NCBI GenBank assembly: GCA_910575245.1
Contig: CAJTEN010000004.1
Location: 62,001-126,000, forward strand
DNA: 64,000 bases
Direction of reading: 5' to 3'
DNA from: Clostridia bacterium
GTDB lineage: Bacteria > Bacillota > Clostridia > Lachnospirales > Lachnospiraceae
Position numbers and translations under genes: made by a program. This document shows, piece by piece, positions 27,781-36,602 of this stretch; positions within the stretch are counted from its first letter, which is position 1; every line of letters starts with the position of its first letter. A model generated the notes under the pieces. It was not told where the DNA came from. It saw only the letters and a list, made by a program, of their open reading frames with translations, and searched no databases.

Positions 27781-28183
27781 AACATCATTCCTTTCTTTTT
27801 TTTGTAATTGACTTATTTGGTTAAAATGTGGAACAGGCAGCAGCCTAAAGGCCTCATGGCACTAAATACTGTGCTTGTGTAAGCTATTATACAACATATA
27901 GGGACAATTTTCAGCTATGATTCTGTCGAAAAAGATAGAGATTAAGAAGAAATGATAGAAAAAAACGAAAACGACACACTTTTTTTGACAAAAAAGGAAT
28001 TTGAGTCACCAAGAAACGACATAAGTGTCAATGTGGATAACTTTGTGGAAATTGGGGATTTCTTTGGCAGCTCAGGGTGGATTTGATAAAAATATGGGCA
28101 AAAAAATGTGGAAAAGTCGATAGACGGATTTTTGTTCACAGAAAAATAGACCAAATTAGTCAAAATTCGTGGGGCTTGTAATT
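27781..28183. other. AT-rich intergenic region without a gene
   Basis: This divergent spacer between nfo and the GH13 gene is A/T-rich. Several short frames exist but have no ribosome binding site or recognisable product. I see no stable hairpin with a T run. Confidence 0.5.
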
Positions 28184-28212
28184 TTGCAAATTCGGGGAAA
28201 GTGTGGTAAGAT
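28184..28212 (+). promoter_or_regulatory. Candidate promoter of the GH13 gene
   Basis: TTGCAA (28184-28189), 17 bp, TAAGAT (28207-28212), leaving a leader of about 175 bases before the ATG at 28397. The leader has no clear riboswitch or terminator. Confidence 0.5.
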
Positions 28213-28396
28213 ATGGTAGTTACAAGTAAAAGTGTAAGAGGTGAATCAGAGGGGAAATTTAAGAAAAAGACGAAGAGGTTTCCATGGTGTCAAAGGAGGC
28301 CGCCTGGGACAATCGAAGTTTCGCCTTGATGATTCCAGACATTGTTTCTACCGTTGACAGCGGTATGAAGAACAAGAAAGGAATAGGAGAAAAGCT

Positions 28397-29707
28397 ATGT
28401 GGGCATACGAAAGTGTATTTTATCAGATCTACCCGTTGGGGTTCTGTGGGGCGCCGTTTGAGAACGACGGCAAGCTGGAGCACCGCATTTTGAAAGTGAA
28501 TGACTGGATTCCGCACATGAAGGAACTGGGGATTAATGCGGTTTATTTCTCTCCGGTTTTCGAATCGGATACACATGGGTATAATACGAGGGATTATCGT
28601 ACAATAGACTGCCGTCTCGGAACCAATGAAGATTTTAAGGAAGTGTGCAGAAAGCTTCATGACAACGGGATCAAGGTAGTTCTTGACGGGGTGTTCAATC
28701 ATGTGGGAAGAGGCTTCTGGGCATTTCAGGATGTTCTTAAGAACCGCGGGCATTCTCCCTACTTAAGCTGGTTCAATATTAATCTGGGCGGCAATTCCAA
28801 TTATAATGACGGCCTGTGGTATGAAGGCTGGGAGGGAAATTATGATCTGGTTAAGATCAATCTGAGGCATGAAGATGTGATCCGTCATATTCTGGACAGT
28901 GTGAAGGGCTGGGTAGAGGAGTTTGACATCGACGGCCTTCGTCTGGATGTGGCCTATTGCCTGGACCATGATTTTGTCAGAAGGCTCAGAGGATTTACAG
29001 ACAGCCTGAAGCCGGAGTTTTATCTGCTGGGCGAGATGCTGCATGGGGATTACAACCAGATGGTCAATGACCAGATGCTGCATTCTGCTACGAATTACGA
29101 GTGCTATAAGGGACTTTTCTCCAGTTTCAACAGCATGAATATGTTTGAGATCAATCACTCCCTTCTCAGACAGTTCGGGCCGGAGAACTGGACTCTGTAT
29201 AAAGGGAAGCATCTGCTGTCCTTTGTGGATAACCATGATGTGACAAGGATTGCAAGCAACCTGACGAATGAGAAGCATTTGCCGTTAATTTATGCACTCT
29301 GTTTCGGAATGCCCGGAATTCCCTGTGTTTATTATGGCAGTGAATGGGGAGCGAAGGCTCATAAGAATGAGGGAGACCCGGCTCTTCGCGCCTGCTTCGA
29401 TAAGCCTGAGTGGAATGGCCTGTGTGAGTGGATCGCAGCCTTAAGCAAGGCGAAGAAAGAATCCAGGGCGCTTAATTACGGGGATTTCCGTTCCGTGGTA
29501 TTGACGAATAAACAGTGTATCTTTGAGCGGAAAACTGCGGAAGAGAGAGTGCTGGTAGCTATCAATGCGGACAGTGAGGCATATACGGCGCATTTTGACG
29601 CCGGCTGCGGTATGGCGGTAGATCTGATCAGTGGGAAAGATCATGATTTTGGCGGAGGAAGTGAACTGCCGCCTTACAGTGCTTATTTCTGGAAGATGGA
29701 AAAATAG
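28397..29707 (+). CDS. GH13 alpha-amylase family enzyme (maltodextrin/cyclomaltodextrin hydrolase-like)
   Basis: This 436-aa cytoplasmic enzyme has the GH13 conserved regions: VLDGVFNHVG (region I), GLRLDVA (nucleophile about Asp184), LLGEML (acid about Glu213) and FVDNHD (about Asp281). It is shorter than most neopullulanases because it lacks the N-terminal dimerisation domain. No signal peptide is seen, so it acts on imported maltodextrins. AGGAGAAAAGCT precedes the start. It stands alone before the amino acid transporter operon. Confidence 0.92.
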   Translation: MWAYESVFYQIYPLGFCGAPFENDGKLEHRILKVNDWIPHMKELGINAVYFSPVFESDTHGYNTRDYRTIDCRLGTNEDFKEVCRKLHDNGIKVVLDGVFNHVGRGFWAFQDVLKNRGHSPYLSWFNINLGGNSNYNDGLWYEGWEGNYDLVKINLRHEDVIRHILDSVKGWVEEFDIDGLRLDVAYCLDHDFVRRLRGFTDSLKPEFYLLGEMLHGDYNQMVNDQMLHSATNYECYKGLFSSFNSMNMFEINHSLLRQFGPENWTLYKGKHLLSFVDNHDVTRIASNLTNEKHLPLIYALCFGMPGIPCVYYGSEWGAKAHKNEGDPALRACFDKPEWNGLCEWIAALSKAKKESRALNYGDFRSVVLTNKQCIFERKTAEERVLVAINADSEAYTAHFDAGCGMAVDLISGKDHDFGGGSELPPYSAYFWKMEK

Positions 29708-29714
29708 AGAACGG

Positions 29715-29747
29715 CAGCAGGGAAGCCGAAAGGCCGGGCTGTTACGG
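29715..29747. repeat. REP-like GCCGAAAGGC palindrome
   Basis: CAGCAGGGAAGCC-GAAA-GGCCGGGCTGTTACGG forms a hairpin with a GAAA loop. Close relatives are at 54801-54832 and, split by a palindromic element, at 58226-58450. Confidence 0.5.
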
Positions 29748-29775
29748 CGGATGTGAGGAAATTCACAAAAAGCTA

Positions 29776-29859
29776 TTGACAAATTTGTAGAATTTAACTA
29801 TTATTTTTCTAAGTTTCAAGGGTGGGACTTCTTATTATTATGTAGAAGTCCCTCTTTTT
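29776..29859 (+). promoter_or_regulatory. LIV operon promoter with leader terminator (possible attenuator)
   Basis: TTGACA (29776-29781), 17 bp, TATTAT (29799-29804) is a strong promoter. GGGACTTC (29824-29831) pairs with GAAGTCCC (29845-29852), followed by TCTTTTT (29853-29859). Transcripts would meet a terminator after about 45 bases, well before the first gene at 29922, so termination here may set operon expression. Confidence 0.65.
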
Positions 29860-29921
29860 GCACAGAGTATATTATGCAGGAGCCATTGAAACTGAGGAGA
29901 AAAAACAGGAGGAGAAGAGTT

Positions 29922-31202
29922 ATGAAAAAAAGAATGTTAAGTCTTGTGCTGGCAGGCGTTATGACAGCGGCTTTACTGACAGGCTGCGGCGGTTCTGCAG
30001 GTACAGAGCCCGACAGCAGTGCTGACGGTGCAGCAGAAGAAACGGAAGAAGTTCCTGAGGAGACAGCAGAGACAACAGAGACAGCAGAGGAGACGGAGGA
30101 TTCCGGTACAACGGCAGAAGCTTCCGGCGACAGCGCAGGCGGCACTTTCAAGATCGGAGGTATCGGACCGCTGACCGGCAGTTACGCAGTGTACGGTATC
30201 GCGGCCATGAACGGTTCTCAGATCGCAGTGGATGAGATCAATGCAGCAGGCGGTATCAACGGTATGACAGTTGAATTGAACTTTCAGGATGATGAGACGG
30301 ATTCCGAGAAGTCCGTCAACGCGTACAATGCTTTGAAGGATTGGGGAGTACAGGTGATCGATGGCTGCGTGACCAGTGCATGTTCGATTGCGGTATCGGC
30401 TAAGACGGCAGAGGATAACATTTTCCAGTTGACACCTTCGGGTTCCGCCGTGGAGTGCGTTGCTAATCCGAATGCATTTCGCGTATGTTTCTCAGACCCT
30501 AACCAGGGTGCTGCATCCGCACAGTATATTGGTGAGAACGGAATTGCTTCCAAGATCGCGGTGATTTATGACAGTTCTGATGTGTATTCATCCGGTATCT
30601 ATGAGAAATTCGTGGCGGAAGCAGAGAGCCAGCCCTTTGAAATCGTGACGGTTGGTGCGTTTACGGCGGATAACAAGACAGACTTTTCCGTACAGCTGCA
30701 GCAGGCTAAGGATGCAGGAGCAGATCTTGTATTCCTTCCGATCTACTACAATGAGGCAGCCCTGATCTTAAAGCAGGCTTCTGATATGGGCTTCGATGTA
30801 CAGTTCTTCGGCTGCGACGGTTTGGACGGTATTCTGGGTGTGAAGAACTTTGACGCTTCTCTGGCGGAGGGCGTTATGCTTCTGACACCTTTTGCAGCAG
30901 ATGCGACAGATGATCTGACAGTAAGCTTTGTTACAACATATAATGAGAAATTCAATGAGACTCCGAACCAGTTTGCGGCAGACGGTTATGATGCGGTTTA
31001 CATCATCAAGGCGGCAGCTGAGGAGGCTGGTATTACAGCAGATATGTCCAATGAAGAAATCTGCGCTGCTATGCAGGATGCTATGACAAAGATCACGGTA
31101 GACGGCCTGACAGGCGAGGGTATCACATGGGACGCTTCAGGCGAGCCGACTAAGGCTCCTAAGGCGGTTGTGATTAAGGACGGCGTGTATACTGCCATGT
31201 AA
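29922..31202 (+). CDS. livJ: Branched-chain amino acid ABC transporter substrate-binding lipoprotein
   Basis: This 426-aa protein has a lipoprotein signal (MKKRMLSLVLAG, lipobox LLTGC near residue 22), a Glu/Thr-rich tether (about 30-75) and a type I periplasmic binding fold of the LivJ/BraC class (IGGIGPLTGSYAVYGIAAMN, AVDEINAAGGING, DDETDSEKSV, QFAADGYDAVYIIKAA). ATG 29922 follows AGGAGAAGAGTT. It captures Leu/Ile/Val or related amino acids outside the cell and delivers them to the permease pair downstream. A tandem repeat array separates it from those genes, consistent with a higher binding-protein output. Confidence 0.95.
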   Translation: MKKRMLSLVLAGVMTAALLTGCGGSAGTEPDSSADGAAEETEEVPEETAETTETAEETEDSGTTAEASGDSAGGTFKIGGIGPLTGSYAVYGIAAMNGSQIAVDEINAAGGINGMTVELNFQDDETDSEKSVNAYNALKDWGVQVIDGCVTSACSIAVSAKTAEDNIFQLTPSGSAVECVANPNAFRVCFSDPNQGAASAQYIGENGIASKIAVIYDSSDVYSSGIYEKFVAEAESQPFEIVTVGAFTADNKTDFSVQLQQAKDAGADLVFLPIYYNEAALILKQASDMGFDVQFFGCDGLDGILGVKNFDASLAEGVMLLTPFAADATDDLTVSFVTTYNEKFNETPNQFAADGYDAVYIIKAAAEEAGITADMSNEEICAAMQDAMTKITVDGLTGEGITWDASGEPTKAPKAVVIKDGVYTAM

Positions 31203-31208
31203 AAGACA

Positions 31209-31665
31209 TGAAGTTGTACTAAGGCTGCAAAGGACGCAGCCTTAGGACAACTAAGCCATGTCTGGGAGAATGCGGTGAAGCGTGCATTCTCCCCAATGAA
31301 GGAAGCCGGGCTAAGTTGAGCTATGGCTGTGAAGAACATAGCCTAAGGACAACTAAGCCATGTCTGGGAGAATGCGGTGAAGCGTGCATTCTCCGCAATG
31401 AAGGAAGCCGGGCTAAGTTGAGCTATGGCTGTGAAGAACATAGCCTAAGGACAACTAAGCCATGTCTGGGAGAATGCGGTGAAGCGTGCATTCTCCGCAA
31501 TGAAGGAAGCCGGGCTAAGTTGAGCTATGGCTGTGAAGAACATAGCCTAAGGACAACTAAGCCATGTCTGGGAGAATGCGGTGAAGCGTGCATTCTCCCC
31601 AATGAAGGAAGCCGGGCTAAGTTGAGTTAGGGCTGCAAAGGACGCAGCCTTAGTACAACTAAGAA
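31209..31665 (+). repeat. Intra-operon tandem array of 102-bp palindromic units
   Basis: Four copies of a unit beginning GGACAACTAAGCCATGTCTG occur at 31245, 31347, 31449 and 31551, exactly 102 bases apart and nearly identical. Each contains GGAGAATGC pairing with GCATTCTCC around a GGTGAAGCGT loop, and GCTATG pairing with CATAGC. Both ends of the array carry a related outer hairpin (AAGGCTGC...GCAGCCTT). Because 102 is divisible by three, one frame stays open through it, but no ribosome binding site precedes it. It most likely forms a row of mRNA hairpins between livJ and the permease genes. Confidence 0.85.
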
Positions 31666-31771
31666 AGAAAATAATTTAGAAATGAATTTGGGGCTGCACT
31701 AAGGTACCTGGATGTGTATCTTGGTGCATTTCCATAAGTGAACTGGTGTGATAAGGAACAGAGGTGTGAGT

Positions 31772-32653
31772 ATGAGTTTTGTGGCCCATTTGATCAACGG
31801 AATAAGTTTAGGAAGTGTGTACGCATTGATTGCGCTTGGATATACGATGGTGTATGGGATAGCCAAGATGCTTAATTTTGCCCATGGTGATGTCATTATG
31901 ATCGGTGGCTATGTGGTATTTGTGACGGCCAGCGGTATGGGACTTCCTCCTCTGGCGGCGATTGTGATATCCATGGCAGTGTGCACTGTCTTGGGCGTGA
32001 CGATAGAACGGGTGGCATACAGACCTCTCAGGGGCGCATCCCCGCTGGCCGTGCTGATCACGGCGATCGGTGTCAGTTACTTACTGCAGAATGTGGCGCT
32101 GCTCGTATTCGGGTCGGATACGAAAGCGTTTACGAACGTGGTAACTATGCCGAATCTGGAATTGTTTGACGGACAGCTGATCATTAAGAGTGTGACGGTC
32201 GTGACCGTCATCGTCAGCATTATTATTATGGTAGGTCTTAACTTGTTTGTGAAAAGGACCAAGCTTGGACGGGCCATGACGGCTGTGTCCGAGGATAAAG
32301 GGGCAGCACAGCTTATGGGAATCAATGTGAACGGTACGATTGCCGTGACCTTTGCCATAGGTTCAGCGCTGGCGGCGGTGGCCGGAGTGCTTCTTTGTTC
32401 CGCCTATCCCTCCCTTACGCCTTATACCGGATCCATGCCGGGCATTAAGGCATTCGTTGCGGCGGTATTCGGAGGAATCGGGTCGATTCCCGGCGCGTTT
32501 ATCGGAGGTATTCTGCTGGGGATAATCGAGAATCTGAGTAAAGCCTATATCTCTTCCCAGCTTGCAGATGCAATCGTGTTCAGTATTCTGATTATTGTAC
32601 TGTTGGTGAAGCCTACAGGACTTCTCGGCAAGAAGATACTGGAGAAGGTCTAG
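31772..32653 (+). CDS. livH: Branched-chain amino acid ABC transporter permease LivH
   Basis: This 293-aa membrane protein has about eight helices with LivH/BraD motifs: INGISLGSVYALIALGYTMV, the FAHGD turn, ERVAYRPLRG, and AFVAAVFGGIGSIPGAFIGG at the ATPase contact. I choose ATG 31772 (GAGGTGTGAGT before it) over 31748. It pairs with LivM downstream, 20 bases apart, and uses the ATPases at 33760 and 34616. Confidence 0.95.
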   Translation: MSFVAHLINGISLGSVYALIALGYTMVYGIAKMLNFAHGDVIMIGGYVVFVTASGMGLPPLAAIVISMAVCTVLGVTIERVAYRPLRGASPLAVLITAIGVSYLLQNVALLVFGSDTKAFTNVVTMPNLELFDGQLIIKSVTVVTVIVSIIIMVGLNLFVKRTKLGRAMTAVSEDKGAAQLMGINVNGTIAVTFAIGSALAAVAGVLLCSAYPSLTPYTGSMPGIKAFVAAVFGGIGSIPGAFIGGILLGIIENLSKAYISSQLADAIVFSILIIVLLVKPTGLLGKKILEKV

Positions 32654-32673
32654 GTCAAAGGAAGGGCACGGTT

Positions 32674-33741
32674 ATGGAGATGAAAATCAATAAAACAAAG
32701 ATAAGTAAAACAACAAAGAATGATCTGATTACCTATGGAATGGTGATCCTCGTATATATTGTGGTACAGCTCCTGGTATCGACAGGGCATGTATCCAGTC
32801 TGGTTCAGGGACTTCTGGTTCCTTTCTGCACGTATGTTATCGTGGCGGTGGCATTGAATCTGACAGTGGGCATTCTGGGAGAATTAAGTTTGGGTCATGC
32901 GGGATTCATGTGTGTGGGCGCTTTTGCCAGCGCGGTGTTTTCTCTTGCCTTTAAGGAGTCGATACCGGGCGGCCTGCGGTTTTTCCTGGCACTGTTAATC
33001 GGAGCGGCGGCGGCCGCCGTTGTGGGATTTCTGGTGGGGATACCGGTTCTGCGCCTCCGCGGAGATTACCTGGCAATCGTAACGCTGGCTTTCGGAGAAA
33101 TCATTAAAAACATTATCAATGCGCTGTACCTTGGCGTGGACAGCAACGGTATTCATTTTTCCATGAAGGATGCCTTATCGCTGCACATGGAGGAAGACGG
33201 GCTGATGCTGATCAAAGGGGCTCAGGGCGTTACAGGAACTCCCAATGATTCCAATTTTACGGTGGGAGTGCTTCTGATCCTTATCACACTGTTTGTCGTA
33301 CTTAATTTTATCCACTCCAGAACAGGACGGGCGGTTATGTCCATTCGGGATAACAGGATTGCGGCGGAGTCGGTGGGAATCAATGTGACGAAATACAAGC
33401 TGGTCGCATTTACCCTTTCCGCGTCTCTGGCAGGGGTGGCAGGCGTCCTGTATGCACATAATCTTTCAACATTGAATGCACTGCCTAAGAATTTCGGCTA
33501 TAATATGTCCATTCTGATCCTGGTATTTGTGGTGTTGGGAGGCATAGGCAATATCCGCGGCTCCATTATCGCGGCGGTTCTCTTAACGCTCCTGCCGGAG
33601 GTGCTGCGTGGACTTAGCGATTATCGTATGCTGATCTATTCGATTGTACTGATCACTATGATGATATTCAACTGGAGTCCGAATGCTGTCTTTTTCAGAA
33701 AGCGCCTGAAGCAGACATTGACATCCGGCAGGAAAGCATAA
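32674..33741 (+). CDS. livM: Branched-chain amino acid ABC transporter permease LivM
   Basis: This 355-aa protein has about ten membrane helices and the LivM/BraE features NLTVGILGELSLGHAGFMCV, LRLRGDYLAIVTLAFGEI, GRAVMSIRDNRIAAESVGIN and VVLGGIGNIRGSIIAA. The N-terminus is lysine- and threonine-rich (cytoplasmic). It is the second permease subunit of the operon. GGGCACGGTT before the ATG is a modest ribosome binding site. Confidence 0.95.
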   Translation: MEMKINKTKISKTTKNDLITYGMVILVYIVVQLLVSTGHVSSLVQGLLVPFCTYVIVAVALNLTVGILGELSLGHAGFMCVGAFASAVFSLAFKESIPGGLRFFLALLIGAAAAAVVGFLVGIPVLRLRGDYLAIVTLAFGEIIKNIINALYLGVDSNGIHFSMKDALSLHMEEDGLMLIKGAQGVTGTPNDSNFTVGVLLILITLFVVLNFIHSRTGRAVMSIRDNRIAAESVGINVTKYKLVAFTLSASLAGVAGVLYAHNLSTLNALPKNFGYNMSILILVFVVLGGIGNIRGSIIAAVLLTLLPEVLRGLSDYRMLIYSIVLITMMIFNWSPNAVFFRKRLKQTLTSGRKA

Positions 33742-33759
33742 GAGAAGGAGGTATATGAG

Positions 33760-34518
33760 ATGGCATTGTTAGAGACTAAGAATCTGGGAATCTCCTTTGG
33801 CGGTCTGCGGGCAGTGAATGCATTCGATATATCTGTGGAAAAAGGACAGTTATACGGCCTGATCGGCCCGAACGGCGCCGGTAAGACAACAATTTTCAAT
33901 CTGTTGACAGGTGTATACCAGCCGGATGAGGGTGCGATCCTGTTAGAGGGTGTGAACCTGACAGGGAAAAGGACAATCGATATCTGTAAGGCAGGAATTG
34001 CAAGAACTTTTCAGAACATACGGCTGTTCGGTGATATGACGGTACTTGATAATGTGAAGGTGGGGCTTCATAATCATTATCCTTATTCTACATTCGAGGG
34101 AATCTTCCGTCTGCCGCGTTATCGTAAGGTGGAGAAGGAGATGAACACGAAGGCGAAGGAACTTCTGGAGGTATTCGGCCTGGAGAGCTATGCGGATTAT
34201 CAGGCAAAGAACCTGCCTTACGGCCAGCAGAGGAAGCTGGAGATTGCCCGGGCGATGGCGACGGAACCGAAGCTGCTGCTTTTGGATGAGCCTGCGGCGG
34301 GTATGAACCCCAATGAAACAAAAGAGCTGATGGAGACCATCCGCTTTGTGAGGGAACGTTTTGATATGACGATCCTGCTGATCGAGCATGATATGAAGCT
34401 GGTGTCCGGTATCTGCGAGAAGCTGACCGTGCTGAACTTCGGCGAGGTACTGGCACAGGGGGATACGCAGGATGTGTTGAATAATCCGGAAGTCATTACG
34501 GCTTATTTGGGATCATAA
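33760..34518 (+). CDS. livG: Branched-chain amino acid ABC transporter ATP-binding protein LivG
   Basis: This 252-aa ATPase has Walker A GPNGAGKTT, IARTFQNIRLF (Q-loop), signature LPYGQQRKLEIARAM, Walker B LLLDEPAAGMN and the H-loop LIEHDM. The NPNETKEL stretch after DEPAAGM is typical of LivG/BraF. GAGAAGGAGGTATATGAG precedes the start, 18 bases after livM. It forms a heterodimer with LivF. Confidence 0.95.
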   Translation: MALLETKNLGISFGGLRAVNAFDISVEKGQLYGLIGPNGAGKTTIFNLLTGVYQPDEGAILLEGVNLTGKRTIDICKAGIARTFQNIRLFGDMTVLDNVKVGLHNHYPYSTFEGIFRLPRYRKVEKEMNTKAKELLEVFGLESYADYQAKNLPYGQQRKLEIARAMATEPKLLLLDEPAAGMNPNETKELMETIRFVRERFDMTILLIEHDMKLVSGICEKLTVLNFGEVLAQGDTQDVLNNPEVITAYLGS

Positions 34519-34615
34519 ACAAAACATGAAGGTATATTAAGGCGTCAAAGGGTGCCGCCTGAGTATAGTGAGAAGAGCGTTTAAGCTATAGGGAGCGGAA
34601 TGGAGGAGATATAGT
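34519..34615 (+). other. Intercistronic hairpin between livG and livF
   Basis: TATTAAGGCGTCAAAGGGTGCCGCCTGAGTA-like sequence (about 34531-34556, key arms AAGGCG and CGCCTG) resembles the outer hairpin of the array at 31209-31665. It suggests the same hairpin type is used again inside this operon. Confidence 0.4.
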
Positions 34616-35326
34616 ATGGCGATGTTGGAAGTGAAGGATCTCCATGTTCATTATGGTGTGATAGAGGCGATTAAGGGAATCAGCTTTGAGGTGGAGCAGG
34701 GAGAGGTGATTGCCCTGATCGGCGCCAATGGGGCGGGTAAGACAACTACGCTGCATACGGTCACCGGATTGATCAAGCCTACCAGCGGCAGCATTATCTT
34801 TGAGGGAAAGGATATCACGAAGACGCCGGGATATAAGATTGTGCCAATGGGGATGGCGCATGTGCCGGAAGGGCGCCGTGTGTTTGCGCAGCTTTCGGTT
34901 TATGATAATCTGATGATGGGCGCTTATACGAGGAAGGATAAGAATGAGATCCGTGAGAACCTGCATATGGTGTATGAGAGGTTTCCGCGTCTTGAGGAGC
35001 GTAAAACCCAGATGGCAGGAACATTAAGCGGCGGCGAGCAGCAGATGCTTGCCATGGGGCGTGCACTGATGAGCCAGCCTAATATTATTCTGATGGATGA
35101 ACCGTCTATGGGGCTGTCCCCAATCTTCGTCGATGAGATCTTCGATATCATTAAGCGTGTCAGCCAGTCGGGAACCACGGTACTGTTGGTGGAACAGAAT
35201 GCGAAGAAGGCGCTTGCTATAGCAGACAGGGCTTATGTACTGGAGACAGGGATGATTTCTCTGGAAGGAGATGCCGGAGAGTTGATGCATAATGATGCTG
35301 TCAGAAGGGCATATTTAGGAGAGTAG
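34616..35326 (+). CDS. livF: Branched-chain amino acid ABC transporter ATP-binding protein LivF
   Basis: This 236-aa ATPase has Walker A GANGAGKTT, MAHVPEGRRVFAQLSVYDNL, signature LSGGEQQMLAMGRAL, Walker B ILMDEPSMGLSP and LVEQNAKKAL. These are classic LivF/BraG motifs. GGAGGAGATATAGT precedes the ATG. It is the last gene of the operon, followed by a terminator at 35378-35413. Confidence 0.95.
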   Translation: MAMLEVKDLHVHYGVIEAIKGISFEVEQGEVIALIGANGAGKTTTLHTVTGLIKPTSGSIIFEGKDITKTPGYKIVPMGMAHVPEGRRVFAQLSVYDNLMMGAYTRKDKNEIRENLHMVYERFPRLEERKTQMAGTLSGGEQQMLAMGRALMSQPNIILMDEPSMGLSPIFVDEIFDIIKRVSQSGTTVLLVEQNAKKALAIADRAYVLETGMISLEGDAGELMHNDAVRRAYLGE

Positions 35327-35377
35327 AGGGCGGCACTATACACTTTTTCGGATATGGCTGGAAAATAGATAGAATCG

Positions 35378-35413
35378 GCTGATTAAATTTCATAAAATTT
35401 AGTCAGCTTTTTT
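35378..35413 (+). terminator. Intrinsic terminator of the LIV operon
   Basis: GCTGATTAAATTT (35378-35390) pairs over 13 bases, one wobble, with AAATTTAGTCAGC (35395-35407), followed by six T. Confidence 0.8.
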
Positions 35414-35428
35414 GTTTGTTATTATGGT

Positions 35429-35456
35429 TTGTTTAAGGTTAAGATTTATGTATAAT
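35429..35456 (+). promoter_or_regulatory. Candidate promoter of the LacI-type gene
   Basis: TTGTTT (35429-35434), 16 bp, TATAAT (35451-35456), 39 bases before the start codon. Confidence 0.5.
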
Positions 35457-35494
35457 AGAAGATAATATGCAAACACAGTTCGGAGGAAACAGGA

Positions 35495-36520
35495 ATGGCT
35501 AAGGCGGTTAAACTAGCGGATATTGCACAGAGGACCGGAGTAAGCACGGTGACGGTATCCAAGGCACTGGCTGGACAGAAAGGTGTCAGCGAGGAGATGA
35601 GGGAGAAGATAAAGAAGCTGGCGGATGAATTGGGATATGTGCAGCCATCCAAAGAGAAGCGGTCGGGAGCGGATAAGAGTTATAACATCGGGCTGCTGGT
35701 TGAAGAAAGCTATATAGATAAGTATGATTCGTTCTATCTGCAGATATATCAGAAGGTTGCCACGAAGGCGATGGATATGGGCTGTTTTACTCTGATGGAG
35801 ATGCTGGACAGGCAGAAGGCGGAAGAATATGTACTGCCAAGGCTTTTAAAGGAACAGAAAGTTGACGGCATGATTATATTGGGGAAGATGCCGGAGTCTT
35901 TTCTGGCCTTCCTGAAACGCCAGTCATCGGTTCCGATGGTATATATGGACTTTACGGATGAAGGGCAGAATTTTGACGCTGTCGTTTCGGACAGCTTCTA
36001 TGGAGCGTATCAGCTGACGAATTATCTCTTTCAGATGGGACATCAGAGGATTGCTTATGTAGGGACGCTGCTGGCTACAAGTTCTATTACTGACCGTTTT
36101 TTGGGATACGTGAAATCGATGATGGAGCATGGGAAGAAGATCAGGGAAGACTGGGTGATTGAGGACAGAAACATGTCCAGCGGTTATATTGATGAGGTGA
36201 ATCTTCTGAAGCTGCCCCAGGATATGCCTACGGCCTTCGTGTGCAACTGCGATCTGACAGCGGGACGGCTGGTCAATAAACTGAAGGAAGGCGGATATCG
36301 TGTGCCGGAGGATGTGTCGGTGGTAGGATATGATAATTTTATTTATCCGGGAATATGTGAGGTGGAGATTACAACCTATGAAGTGGATCTGGGAAAGATG
36401 GCGCAGTGCGCTATAGATGTTCTGCTGGAAAAGCTGCAGAAGGGTGGAGTGCATGTGCCGAGCATCCATACGGTAGAGGGACATTTGGTGATGAAAAACA
36501 GTGTGAAAGCGTATGGCTGA
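35495..36520 (+). CDS. LacI-family transcriptional regulator
   Basis: This 341-aa protein has an N-terminal LacI helix-turn-helix (VKLADIAQRTGVSTVTVSKA, residues 4-23) with hinge, and a periplasmic-binding-like sensor (YNIGLLVEESYIDKYDSFYL, AVVSDSFYGAYQLTNYLFQM, VSVVGYDNFIYPGICEVEIT). It should bind a sugar or sugar phosphate and regulate a carbohydrate operon. CGGAGGAAACAGGA precedes the start. The broken binding-protein gene (36921) and the mannan phosphorolysis genes (43778-47289) are the nearest carbohydrate targets; no operator could be confirmed. Confidence 0.93.
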   Translation: MAKAVKLADIAQRTGVSTVTVSKALAGQKGVSEEMREKIKKLADELGYVQPSKEKRSGADKSYNIGLLVEESYIDKYDSFYLQIYQKVATKAMDMGCFTLMEMLDRQKAEEYVLPRLLKEQKVDGMIILGKMPESFLAFLKRQSSVPMVYMDFTDEGQNFDAVVSDSFYGAYQLTNYLFQMGHQRIAYVGTLLATSSITDRFLGYVKSMMEHGKKIREDWVIEDRNMSSGYIDEVNLLKLPQDMPTAFVCNCDLTAGRLVNKLKEGGYRVPEDVSVVGYDNFIYPGICEVEITTYEVDLGKMAQCAIDVLLEKLQKGGVHVPSIHTVEGHLVMKNSVKAYG

Positions 36521-36532
36521 TCAAGCTTCCGA

Positions 36533-36567
36533 TTTCGGTCTTGTATAAGCTTTCGTATATGGCAAAG
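36533..36567 (+). repeat. Degraded internal piece of the 103-bp element family
   Basis: TTTCGGTC...AAGCTTTCGTATATGGC (36533-36567) matches the middle of the elements at 43414, 52337 and 51338 at about 26 of 35 positions. Neither end is kept. It lies just after the LacI-type stop codon. Confidence 0.4.
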
Positions 36568-36570
36568 AAG

Positions 36571-36602
36571 AAGGGTCATCTGATGAAGGATGGTCCTTTT
36601 TT
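36571..36602 (+). terminator. Intrinsic terminator after the LacI-type gene
   Basis: AAGGGTCATC (36571-36580) pairs with GATGGTCCTT (36589-36598) using two wobbles, followed by a T run to 36602. Confidence 0.7.

Noticed and set aside
28284..28493. 69-aa frame overlapping the GH13 start
   Set aside because: No ribosome binding site, no family features, and it runs out of frame over the conserved GH13 N-terminus.
29715..29747. c-di-GMP (GEMM) riboswitch
   Set aside because: The GCCGAAAGGC hairpin alone is not enough; the second helix and conserved joining bases are missing, and the same motif recurs after genes.
31316..31630. 104-aa repetitive open frame through the 102-bp array
   Set aside because: The frame stays open only because 102 is a multiple of three. 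It starts inside the array without a ribosome binding site, and the DNA is strongly palindromic, which explains the sequence better.
31209..31665. Array considered as CRISPR
   Set aside because: Units are contiguous and identical over the whole 102 bases; there are no unique spacers and no cas genes.
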